This document shows positions 16,089-23,749 of a stretch of DNA of 64,000 nucleotides, piece by piece. Below the pieces are notes generated by a model. It had not been told where the DNA came from. It saw only the letters and a list, made by a program, of their open reading frames with translations, and did no database searches. The stretch comes from Streptomyces sp. R302. GTDB taxonomy: Bacteria > Actinomycetota > Actinomycetes > Streptomycetales > Streptomycetaceae. Each line of letters opens with the position of its first letter. The stretch's first letter is position 1. The stretch is from NCBI RefSeq assembly GCF_012927245.1, contig NZ_JABBGE010000014.1, forward strand, positions 124,001-188,000, written 5' to 3'. The position numbers were made by a program, and so were the translations under genes.

Positions 16089-17513
16089 TCAGTGGGACGG
16101 TCCGGGGGCGGGCCGGTGGGGGGCGGGCGGCCGGGGGACGTGGCCCCGTTCGGCGGCGGCGAGTGCGTCGGCGAAGCGGTCGAGGACGGCGGTGGCCTGC
16201 TCGTCGGTGAGGGTAAGCGGGGGGAGGAGCCGTACGACGGCGGAGTGGCGGCCGCCGAGCTCGACGATGAGGCCGCGGGCGAGGCACTCCTCCCGGACGG
16301 CGCGGGCGAGGGCCGGGGCGGCGGGCGGGACCGGATCGTCGGGACCCGCGGCCTCGGGGTCGACGAGCTCGACGCCGATCATGAGGCCGCGGCCGCGGAC
16401 GTCGCCGACGCAGGGGTGGGCGGCCTGGAGGCCCTGGAGGCGGCCGAGCATGTGGGCGCCGAGGGTGGCGGCCCGGTCGGCGAGCCGGTTCTCGCGGACG
16501 TACGCGAGGGTGGCGGTGCCGGCGGCCATGGCGAGCTGGTTGCCGCGGAAGGTGCCGGCGTGGGCGCCGGGTTCCCAGGCGTCGAGCCCGGAGCGGTACA
16601 CGACGACGGCGAGCGGGAGGGAGCCGCCGATGGCCTTGGAGAGGACCATCACGTCGGGGACGACGCCGCTGTGTTCGACGGCCCAGAAGGCGCCGGTGCG
16701 CCCGACGCCGGTCTGGACCTCGTCGACGACGAGGGGAATGGAGTGCCGGGCGGTGATGCTCCGCATGCGGCGCAGCCAGGCGTCGGGGGCGGGGAGGACG
16801 CCGCCTTCGCCCTGGACGGCCTCCACGATCATTCCGGCGGGGGTGGTGACGCCGCTCTTGGGGTCGTCGAGGAGGGACTCGGTCCAGCGGGCGGAGAGTT
16901 CCGCGCCGCGCTCGCCGCCGACGCCGTAGGGGCAGCGGTACGACTGCGGGTACGGGAGGCGGGTGACGCGGACGTCCTCGGCGCCGCCGGAGACGGCGAG
17001 GGCCCCGGCGGTCATCCCGTGGTAGGCGCCGGTGAAGGCGAAGAGGCCGCGGCGTCCGGTGGCGGTGCGGACCAGCTTCAGGGCGGCCTCGACGGCGTCG
17101 GTGCCGGCGGGTCCGCAGAACTGGACGCGGGCGTCGGCGGCGAGCTCCGGGGGGAGGGTGGCGAAGAGCTCGGAGGTGAAGGCGTCCTTGACGGGGGTCG
17201 CGAGGTCGAGGACGTGGAGGGGGGCGCCGGAGTCCAGGACCTTGCGGATGGCTTCGAGGACGACCGGGTGGTTGTGGCCGAGCGCGAGGGTGCCGGCACC
17301 GGAAAGGCAGTCGAGGTAGCGGCGGCCGTCGGCGCCCTCGATGGTCACGCCGCGGGCCCGGACCGGGACGATCGGCAGCGAGCGGGCATAGGTGCGGGCG
17401 GCGGACTCGCGCTGGGCCTGCCGCCGCAGGATCGCCTCGTACCCGCCGCCCGCCGCAGTCCCGTACCCCCGCCGGGTGGGGGCGGCGGCTGAAGCTGATT
17501 CGGTAACGGCCAC
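16089..17513 (-). CDS. Class III aminotransferase, diaminobutyrate--2-oxoglutarate type
   Basis: A 474-residue PLP enzyme. The features are GADGRRYLDCLSGAGTLALGHNHP, GPAGTDAVEAALKL, TGAYHGMTAGALAVSG, IVEAVQGEGG, VVDEVQTGVGRTG and the PLP lysine in VLSKAIGGSLP. The pattern resembles RhbA/EctB-type enzymes making 2,4-diaminobutyrate from aspartate semialdehyde, the usual precursor of 1,3-diaminopropane siderophores. I prefer the GTG at 17513, which has GGGAGGA nine bases upstream, over the ATG at 17552, which has none. It is the first gene of the siderophore operon. No decarboxylase follows it. Confidence 0.9.
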   Translation of the reverse strand: MAVTESASAAAPTRRGYGTAAGGGYEAILRRQAQRESAARTYARSLPIVPVRARGVTIEGADGRRYLDCLSGAGTLALGHNHPVVLEAIRKVLDSGAPLHVLDLATPVKDAFTSELFATLPPELAADARVQFCGPAGTDAVEAALKLVRTATGRRGLFAFTGAYHGMTAGALAVSGGAEDVRVTRLPYPQSYRCPYGVGGERGAELSARWTESLLDDPKSGVTTPAGMIVEAVQGEGGVLPAPDAWLRRMRSITARHSIPLVVDEVQTGVGRTGAFWAVEHSGVVPDVMVLSKAIGGSLPLAVVVYRSGLDAWEPGAHAGTFRGNQLAMAAGTATLAYVRENRLADRAATLGAHMLGRLQGLQAAHPCVGDVRGRGLMIGVELVDPEAAGPDDPVPPAAPALARAVREECLARGLIVELGGRHSAVVRLLPPLTLTDEQATAVLDRFADALAAAERGHVPRPPAPHRPAPGPSH

Positions 17514-17853
17514 GGCTCGGAGTCCTCCCGCGATAACGGTTGCGTTGCACATCGGCGGGGCGTCCGGACGTGCTCAAAGGCCGCTCCGAGCACCGCCGTT
17601 GCATCCCCGTCCGTACCAACGACGGGAACTGCCGGGGAACACGGGCCGGAGGCAAGATCCTTGGCGTGTCCCGGATCACGGCATGACAACGGCCGCACCG
17701 GCTCCGGAACCGGCGGCGGGGCGCGTACCGTCCCCTCCGGCACCGGCATAGTGGGGGCCGTCGTTCCCACGTCCGGTCGGACGCGTGTGCGGCCGATGCC
17801 CGGAAATGCACCAGTTAATGCACCAGTTGACGTAGTCCCAGGGGGATCACGAG
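17514..17853. other. 340-bp divergent gap: siderophore operon and protease promoters, 12-bp direct repeat
   Basis: No gene is seen here. A perfect tandem repeat of AATGCACCAGTT lies at 17805-17816 and 17817-17828, just upstream of the first protease. A related GTGCACCAG occurs at about 19096 before the second protease. I looked for the actinobacterial iron box (TTAGGTTAGGCTAACCTAA type) in front of the siderophore operon and did not find a convincing copy. The promoters themselves could not be placed. Confidence 0.5.
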
Positions 17854-19032
17854 ATGCGATCGATTCGTCCGCTGCTGACGGCGGCGTCCGCCGTCGCGGC
17901 GCTGACGCTCACCGCGACGGCCTGCGGCCCGAGCGAGGAGAACGCAGGAGACAAGCCCAGCGCGCCGGTGAGCGAGAACCCGGTCGACAAGATCAAGATT
18001 CCGGAGGACCTGAAGCAGAAGCTGAAGGACCACGGGATCGATCTCGACAAGTGGCGCGACGGCGAGTGGAAGAACTGGGACAAGGACAAGTGGCTCCGCG
18101 AGGCGAAGGACTTCGTCAACCCGATCATCGAGGACCTCTGGGACCCGGACCGGATGCGGGACGCCGAGCGCCCTGAGCCGCGCCCGGTCGAGGAGGAGGA
18201 CATCTCCGGTGACGAGGGCGTCACCGACCCGACCCCGGACCCGGTGAAGGCGAAGGCGGTGCCGGCGAAGTACCACGCGAACTCGCCCGCGTCCGGCAAG
18301 GTGTTCTTCGACGGTCCCGACGGTTCGATGGTCTGCTCGGCCACCGTGGTGAAGGACCCGGCGCACCCGGGCAAGTCCAACCTGGTGTGGACGGCCGGCC
18401 ACTGCGTCCACAAGGGCAAGGAGGGCGGCTGGTACCGCAACATCGCCTTCGTCCCCTCCTACAACGACGCCGCGATGAAGACCTCGGCGCTGGAGAAGGC
18501 GACGCGCGAGCAGATCGCCCCGTACGGCGTGTGGTGGGCGGACTGGGTGAAGACCTCCGACGAGTGGATCGCGCAGGGCGCCTCCACCGGCGGCGCGGGC
18601 GCCCCGTACGACTTCGCGGTCATCCAGGTCACCCCGGAGAAGGGGTCTTCCGGAAAGTCCCTGGAGGAGACGGTCGGTACGGCCCTGCCGGTCGAGTTCA
18701 ACGCCCCGGCGGTGCCGAAGATCAAGGCCATGACGGCGACCGGCTACCCGGCGGCGCCGCCGTTCGACGGCCAGAAGATGTTCCGGTGCACGGACAAGCC
18801 GGGCCGGCTCTCGCTGAAGGCGGAGCAGCCGACGATGTACCGCATCGGCTGCACGATGACGGCCGGTTCGTCCGGCGGCGGCTGGGTCGCGCAGGGGCAG
18901 GACGGGAAGCCGGCGCTGGTGTCGAACACCTCGATCGGCCCGTCGACGGCCGGCTGGCTGGCGGGTCCGCGCCTCGGCCCCGAGGCCAAGGCGATCTTCG
19001 ACGAGGTCAGCAAGAAGTACGCGGGACAGTAG
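17854..19032 (+). CDS. Secreted lipoprotein trypsin-like serine protease (copy 1)
   Basis: A 392-residue protein with a lipoprotein signal: basic start MRSIRP, hydrophobic core and lipobox LTATAC with Cys24. Residues 50-100 form a conserved module rich in Trp and acidic residues (DLDKWRDGEWKNWDKDKW). The protease fold follows with His183 in VWTAGHCV, Asp253 in PYDFAVIQV and Ser340 in TAGSSGGGW. The spacing is that of a trypsin/glutamyl endopeptidase-like enzyme. It is expected to act on the outer face of the membrane. A close paralogue follows 148 bp downstream in the same direction. Substrates are unknown. Confidence 0.88.
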   Translation: MRSIRPLLTAASAVAALTLTATACGPSEENAGDKPSAPVSENPVDKIKIPEDLKQKLKDHGIDLDKWRDGEWKNWDKDKWLREAKDFVNPIIEDLWDPDRMRDAERPEPRPVEEEDISGDEGVTDPTPDPVKAKAVPAKYHANSPASGKVFFDGPDGSMVCSATVVKDPAHPGKSNLVWTAGHCVHKGKEGGWYRNIAFVPSYNDAAMKTSALEKATREQIAPYGVWWADWVKTSDEWIAQGASTGGAGAPYDFAVIQVTPEKGSSGKSLEETVGTALPVEFNAPAVPKIKAMTATGYPAAPPFDGQKMFRCTDKPGRLSLKAEQPTMYRIGCTMTAGSSGGGWVAQGQDGKPALVSNTSIGPSTAGWLAGPRLGPEAKAIFDEVSKKYAGQ

Positions 19033-19044
19033 GCCCGTTCGGGC

Positions 19045-19082
19045 GCGGGGCCGGGGGCGGGGCGGGACGCCTCCGGCCCCGC
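19045..19082 (+). terminator. Hairpin after first protease gene
   Basis: A 10-bp stem, GCGGGGCCGG at 19045-19054 with its complement at 19073-19082, closes an 18-nt loop. It may separate transcription of the two paralogues. Confidence 0.5.
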
Positions 19083-19180
19083 GGTCCGGCATACTGTGCA
19101 CCAGCAAATGACGTGCTCATGGCAATGCATGCAAGGCGTTGCCGGGAGCGAGAGACACCTTCACGGGGGAACTCGAACAC

Positions 19181-20353
19181 ATGCGTTCTGTACGGCTCAT
19201 ACCCGCCGCTCTCGGCGTGGCGACGGCGCTCGCGCTGACCGCCACGGCCTGCGGCCCCACCGAGACGCCGGCCACGGACAAGCCGACCGGGGCGACGAGC
19301 AGCTCCGCGCCCGCCACCGAGGGCGAAGGCGGCTCGGACGACCTCGCCGGAGGACTCGCCGACAAGCTCAAGAACCACGGCATCGACATCGACCGGTGGA
19401 AGGACGGCGAGTGGAAGAACTGGGACACCAGCACCTGGCTCCGTGAGGCCGAGGACTTCGTCAACCCGGTCATCGAGGACCTGTGGGACCCGGCGCGCAT
19501 GCAGTCGGCGAAGAGCCCGGACCCGACGATCACCGCGCAGGCCGGGGCCTCCGGCTCGGACCCGGTGCCGCGGCCGGTGACGGCCCAGCGGGAGAAGACG
19601 CCGTACCACCGCCACGCCGCCCCCGTCGGCAAGATCTTCTTCGACTCGCCCCAGGGTTCGATGGTCTGCTCGGGCACGATCGTGAAGGACCCGCGCCGGC
19701 CCGGGAAGTCCAACCTGGTGTGGACGGCCGGGCACTGCGTCCACGCGGGCAAGCGCGGCGGCTGGTACCGCAACATCACCTTCGTCCCCGCCTACAACGA
19801 CCAGGGCAAGTCCCCCTCCGCCCTGCGCAAGGCACGGGCGCACGAGATCTACCCGTACGGCCAGTACTGGGCCGACTGGGCGGTGACCTCGGGCGAGTGG
19901 ATCCAGCGCGGCGGGACGCAGCAGGCGTGGCCGTACGACTACGCCGTCCTGCACGTGAAGCCGCAGCGCGGCAAGAAGTCGCTCGAGGAGACCGTCGGCG
20001 CGGCGCTGCCGGTCGACTTCTCCGCGCCCGCGCCCGCCCGGGCCGGGACCGTGGGCGCCTGGGGCTACCCGCAGGCGGCTCCGTACAACGGCGTGATCAT
20101 GCACAAGTGCCTGGACCGGCCGACCCGGCTCACGACGGCTCCGGCGACCCCGGTCATGTACCGGATCGGCTGCACGATGACGGCGGGTTCGTCGGGCGGC
20201 GGCTGGTTCCGGGTGCTGCCGGGCGGGAAGACGGCGCTGGTGTCGAACACCTCGATCGGCCCGGCGGGCGGCCGCGGCTGGCTGGCCGGTCCGCAGCTGG
20301 GCCGGGGCGCCAAGGGCGCGTACGACATGGTCAGCAAGAAGTTCGCCCGCTGA
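19181..20353 (+). CDS. Secreted lipoprotein trypsin-like serine protease (copy 2)
   Basis: This 390-residue paralogue of the preceding gene has lipobox Cys24 (LTATAC), the same 60-110 module (DIDRWKDGEWKNWDTSTW), then His185, Asp253 and Ser338 in the same motifs. Linkers between signal, module and protease differ freely, while the module and catalytic parts are nearly identical. This points to an old tandem duplication under constraint. The ATG at 19181 has ACGGGGGA about 8 bases upstream. The spans before the lipobox align without gaps, supporting both start choices. Confidence 0.88.
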   Translation: MRSVRLIPAALGVATALALTATACGPTETPATDKPTGATSSSAPATEGEGGSDDLAGGLADKLKNHGIDIDRWKDGEWKNWDTSTWLREAEDFVNPVIEDLWDPARMQSAKSPDPTITAQAGASGSDPVPRPVTAQREKTPYHRHAAPVGKIFFDSPQGSMVCSGTIVKDPRRPGKSNLVWTAGHCVHAGKRGGWYRNITFVPAYNDQGKSPSALRKARAHEIYPYGQYWADWAVTSGEWIQRGGTQQAWPYDYAVLHVKPQRGKKSLEETVGAALPVDFSAPAPARAGTVGAWGYPQAAPYNGVIMHKCLDRPTRLTTAPATPVMYRIGCTMTAGSSGGGWFRVLPGGKTALVSNTSIGPAGGRGWLAGPQLGRGAKGAYDMVSKKFAR

Positions 20354-20390
20354 CCGGAGCGGAAGAACGCTGACCGCAGCGAAGGAAACG

Positions 20391-20430
20391 GGCGCCGGCC
20401 CCCTCCCGTGGTCGGGAGGGGGCCGGCGCC
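20391..20430. terminator. Strong bidirectional terminator between protease 2 and hflX
   Basis: A perfect 17-bp stem (20391-20407 with 20414-20430) closes a 6-nt loop GTGGTC between convergent genes. Confidence 0.88.
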
Positions 20431-20446
20431 TTCGTACGGTCCGGGC

Positions 20447-21940
20447 TCAGTGCGCGGCGGGGACGTACGGCGCGAGCGCCGCCGCCAGTTCCTCGTGCAC
20501 CCGGGCCTTGACCAGGGTGCCCTCCGGGGTGTGCTCCTCGGAGAGCATCTCGCCCTCGGCGTGGACGCGGGAGACGAGACCGCCCTGCGTGTACGGCAGG
20601 AGGACCTCGATCTCCACCTCCGGGCGCGGCAGCTCGCGGTCGATCAGGGCGAGCAGCTCCTCGATGCCCTCGCCCGAGCGGGCGGAGACGGCCATGGAGT
20701 GCTTCTCGACGCGGAGCAGCCGCTGGAGGACCAGCGGGTCGGCCGCGTCGGCCTTGTTGATGATCACGATCTCCGGCACGTTCACCGCGCCGACGTCGCG
20801 GAAGACCTCGCGGACGGCGGCCAGCTGCTCCTCCGGGACGGGGTGCGAGCCGTCCACCACGTGCAGGATGAGGTCGGCGTCGGCGACCTCCTCCATGGTG
20901 GAGCGGAAGGCCTCGACCAGGTGGTGCGGCAGGTGCCGGACGAAGCCGACGGTGTCGGCCAGGGTGTAGACCCGGCCGGACGGCGTCTCGGCCCGGCGGA
21001 CGGTCGGGTCGAGGGTGGCGAACAGGGCGTTCTCCACCAGGACTCCGGCGCCCGTGAGGCGGTTGAGCAGGGAGGACTTGCCGGCGTTGGTGTATCCGGC
21101 GATGGCGACCGACGGCACCTTGTTGCGGCGCCGCTCCTGCCGCTTGATGTCGCGGCCGGTCTTCATCTCCGCGATCTCCCGGCGCATCTTCGCCATCTTC
21201 TCGCGGATGCGGCGCCGGTCGGTCTCGATCTTGGTCTCACCGGGACCGCGGGTGGCCATGCCGCCACCGCCGCCGCCACCCATCTGCCGGGAGAGCGACT
21301 GACCCCAGCCGCGCAGGCGCGGCAGCATGTACTGCATCTGCGCGAGGGCGACCTGTGCCTTGCCCTCTCGGGACTTGGCGTGCTGGGCGAAGATGTCGAG
21401 GATCAGGGCGGTCCGGTCGACCACCTTGACCTTGACGACGTCTTCGAGGGCGATGAGCTGGCCGGGGCTGAGCTCGCCGTCGCAGACGACGGTGTCGGCG
21501 CCGGTCTCGACGACGATGTCCCGCAGCTCCTGGGCCTTGCCGGAACCGATGAAGGTGGCCGGGTCGGGCTTGTCGCGGCGCTGGATCACGCCGTCGAGGA
21601 CGAGGGCGCCCGCCGTCTCGGCGAGGGCCGCGAGCTCCGCCAGGGAGTTGTCGGCGTCCTGCACGGTCCCCGAGGTCCAGACGCCGACGAGCACGACGCG
21701 CTCCAGGCGCAGCTGCCGGTACTCGACCTCGGTGACGTCCTCGAGCTCGGTGGAGAGGCCGACGACACGCCGCAGGGCCGCGCGCTCGGAGCGGTCGAAC
21801 TGCTCGCCGTCCCGCGCTCCGTCGATCTCGTGGCTCCAGGCGACGTCCTCTTCCATCAGGGCATCGGCCCGAAGGCTCTCGGTGCGGCGCGACTGCGCGA
21901 AGCTCTGCTCGTCCTGGGAAGGGGAAGAAGAGGAGGTCAT
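20447..21940 (-). CDS. hflX: GTPase HflX
   Basis: A 497-residue ribosome-associated GTPase that splits stalled or stress-arrested 70S ribosomes. The N-terminal domain is followed by a Gly-rich linker (MGGGGGGGM, about 255) and TRGPGETKIETDRR. The G-domain has G1 GYTNAGKSS, G3 DTVGFVRHLP and G4 INKADAAD. The ATG at 21940 has AAGGA five bases upstream; an ATG 13 codons further out lacks one. About 45 residues of charged, probably disordered sequence precede the fold, as in other Streptomyces HflX. Confidence 0.96.
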   Translation of the reverse strand: MTSSSSPSQDEQSFAQSRRTESLRADALMEEDVAWSHEIDGARDGEQFDRSERAALRRVVGLSTELEDVTEVEYRQLRLERVVLVGVWTSGTVQDADNSLAELAALAETAGALVLDGVIQRRDKPDPATFIGSGKAQELRDIVVETGADTVVCDGELSPGQLIALEDVVKVKVVDRTALILDIFAQHAKSREGKAQVALAQMQYMLPRLRGWGQSLSRQMGGGGGGGMATRGPGETKIETDRRRIREKMAKMRREIAEMKTGRDIKRQERRRNKVPSVAIAGYTNAGKSSLLNRLTGAGVLVENALFATLDPTVRRAETPSGRVYTLADTVGFVRHLPHHLVEAFRSTMEEVADADLILHVVDGSHPVPEEQLAAVREVFRDVGAVNVPEIVIINKADAADPLVLQRLLRVEKHSMAVSARSGEGIEELLALIDRELPRPEVEIEVLLPYTQGGLVSRVHAEGEMLSEEHTPEGTLVKARVHEELAAALAPYVPAAH

Positions 21941-22080
21941 TGGATCCTTACGTCGGTCGGAACGATGATGTCGGTACAACGTGCGGCGGCTCCGGAAGAT
22001 TCCCCGAAGGGCTCCGGCCGGCCGCGTCGCCGACCTGAAAATGGTGACACGGCCGCCCCGCGCCCGTCACGCGGGTTTCC

Positions 22081-23640
22081 TCAGCGGCGCGCGTCCGCCG
22101 GCGGGAGGCTGCGCCAGTCCGGGTGCCCGGGCATGGGCGGGGTCTTCTCCCCGTACAGCCAGCCGGCGAAGAAGGCGTCGAGGTCCCGCCCGGAGACCTG
22201 CTCCGCGAGGGCCGTGAAGTCGGCGGTGGTGGCGGTGCCGTCCCGGTGGTCGGCGACCCAGCGCCGCTGCAGCCGGTCGAAGGCCTCGGCGCCGATGGTC
22301 TCCCGCAGGGCGTGGAGCACGAGCGCGCTGCCGTCGTAGACGACGGGCCGGAAGAGGCTGATCTTCTGCCCGGGCGCGGGCGGGCGGGGCGCCGCCGGGG
22401 GCCCGCCGTCGGCGCGCCAGCCGTCGGAGGCGGCGTACGCGGCCTTCATGCGCTTCTCCAGGGACTTGCCGGCCGTCTCGTCGGCGTACAGCGCCTCGTA
22501 CCAGCTGGCATGCCCCTCGTTGAGCCACAGGTCGGACCAGGTGCGCGGGGAGACGCTGTCGCCGAACCACTGGTGGGCCAACTCGTGGACCATGACCGCG
22601 TCGACGTACCACTCGGGGAAGCGGGGGTCGGTGAAGAGGCGCCGTTCGAAGAGCGAGAGGGTCTGGGTCTCCAGCTCGAAGCCGGTGGTGGCGTCGGCGA
22701 TCAGCACGCCGTACGTCTCGAAGGGGTACGGGCCGACCTTGCCCTCCATCCACTCCAGGTGGCCGGGGGTGCGGCGCAGCCAGGGCTCCATGGTCTCCCG
22801 GTCCTGGGCGCGGACCACGTCGCGGACCGGGAGGCCGTGGGGGCCGGTGCGGTGGAGGACGGCGGAGCGGCCGATGGAGACCTGGGCGAGTTCGGTGGCC
22901 ATGGGGTGGCGGACGCGGTAGGTCCAGGTGGTGGTGGCGCCGTGCTCCGCGCGGTCGACGGGCAGGCCGTTGGCGACGGCCGTCAGCTCGCTCGGGGCGG
23001 TGATCCGGAAGGTGAAGGCGGCCTTGTCGGAAGGGTGGTCGTTGGAGGGGAAGACGCGGTGGGCGGCGTCGGCCTGGTTGGCCATGGCGAGTCCGTCGGA
23101 GGTGCGCACCCAGCCCCCGTTGGCGGCGGGCCCGCTCGGGTCGCTGGTGTGGCGGACGGTCACGGTGACGGCCTCGCCGGCGTCGATCGGGACGACGGGT
23201 GTGACGACCAGGTCCTCGCCGCTGGTCGCGAAGCCGGCCGGTACGCCGTCGACGGTGACGCCGGAGACCGTGCCGTGCGTGAAGTCGAGGTGGAGCCGGT
23301 CGAGGTCGGCGGTGGCGAGGGCGTCGACCCGGGTGACGGCGGCGAGCGGCTCGGTGTTCACGCCGGAGTAGGTGAGGTTGATGTCGTACGCGAGGACGTC
23401 GTACCCCGGGTTCCCGAGGTACGGGAAGAGCGGGTCGCCGATGCCGAGCGGGGCGGGTGCGGGCACGGCCGCCGCGACCAGTCCGGCGCCGGCGGCGACG
23501 AGCCCGGCGGCCCGCAGCCAGGACCTCCGGCGCGGTCGCCGGGGGGTGCCGGGGGCGGGCGGCGTCCCGGTGGCGGGGGTGTCGGTGCCGGGGGTGCCGG
23601 TGGTGGAGGCAGGCGGGCGGGGCGGGGAAGTGTGCGCCAT
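22081..23640 (-). CDS. Membrane-anchored or secreted M1 family metallopeptidase
   Basis: A 519-residue protein. After about 35 Pro/Thr-rich residues comes RRPRRRSWLRAAG and a hydrophobic segment to about 62, an uncleaved anchor or signal sequence with an AVPAPA cleavage-like end. The zinc site is VMVHELAHQWFGD with the downstream glutamate in LWLNEGHASW. The usual exopeptidase motif is FELETQT here, as in other bacterial M1 enzymes. The C-terminal helical domain typical of aminopeptidase N is short. It is likely an extracytoplasmic aminopeptidase feeding on peptides. Confidence 0.9.
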   Translation of the reverse strand: MAHTSPPRPPASTTGTPGTDTPATGTPPAPGTPRRPRRRSWLRAAGLVAAGAGLVAAAVPAPAPLGIGDPLFPYLGNPGYDVLAYDINLTYSGVNTEPLAAVTRVDALATADLDRLHLDFTHGTVSGVTVDGVPAGFATSGEDLVVTPVVPIDAGEAVTVTVRHTSDPSGPAANGGWVRTSDGLAMANQADAAHRVFPSNDHPSDKAAFTFRITAPSELTAVANGLPVDRAEHGATTTWTYRVRHPMATELAQVSIGRSAVLHRTGPHGLPVRDVVRAQDRETMEPWLRRTPGHLEWMEGKVGPYPFETYGVLIADATTGFELETQTLSLFERRLFTDPRFPEWYVDAVMVHELAHQWFGDSVSPRTWSDLWLNEGHASWYEALYADETAGKSLEKRMKAAYAASDGWRADGGPPAAPRPPAPGQKISLFRPVVYDGSALVLHALRETIGAEAFDRLQRRWVADHRDGTATTADFTALAEQVSGRDLDAFFAGWLYGEKTPPMPGHPDWRSLPPADARR

Positions 23641-23749
23641 GGGCCAGGGCTACCAGTGCCCGGGCCCGCGCCCCGGGCCGACGCGCGCACCCGCCACCCG
23701 AAGGTGTCACCCGCGGGCGGGGTCAGAGGCGGGGGCAGAGGCGGTGGGG

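Noticed and set aside
14137..17811. Single giant protein covering the second NIS synthetase and the aminotransferase region
   Set aside because: The upstream part is an out-of-frame shadow of the aminotransferase; GTG 16050 with a ribosome site starts the real gene.
17514..17853. Iron-regulator (DmdR/IdeR) box before the siderophore operon
   Set aside because: I searched by eye for the TTAGGTTAGG-type dyad on both strands and found no convincing match.
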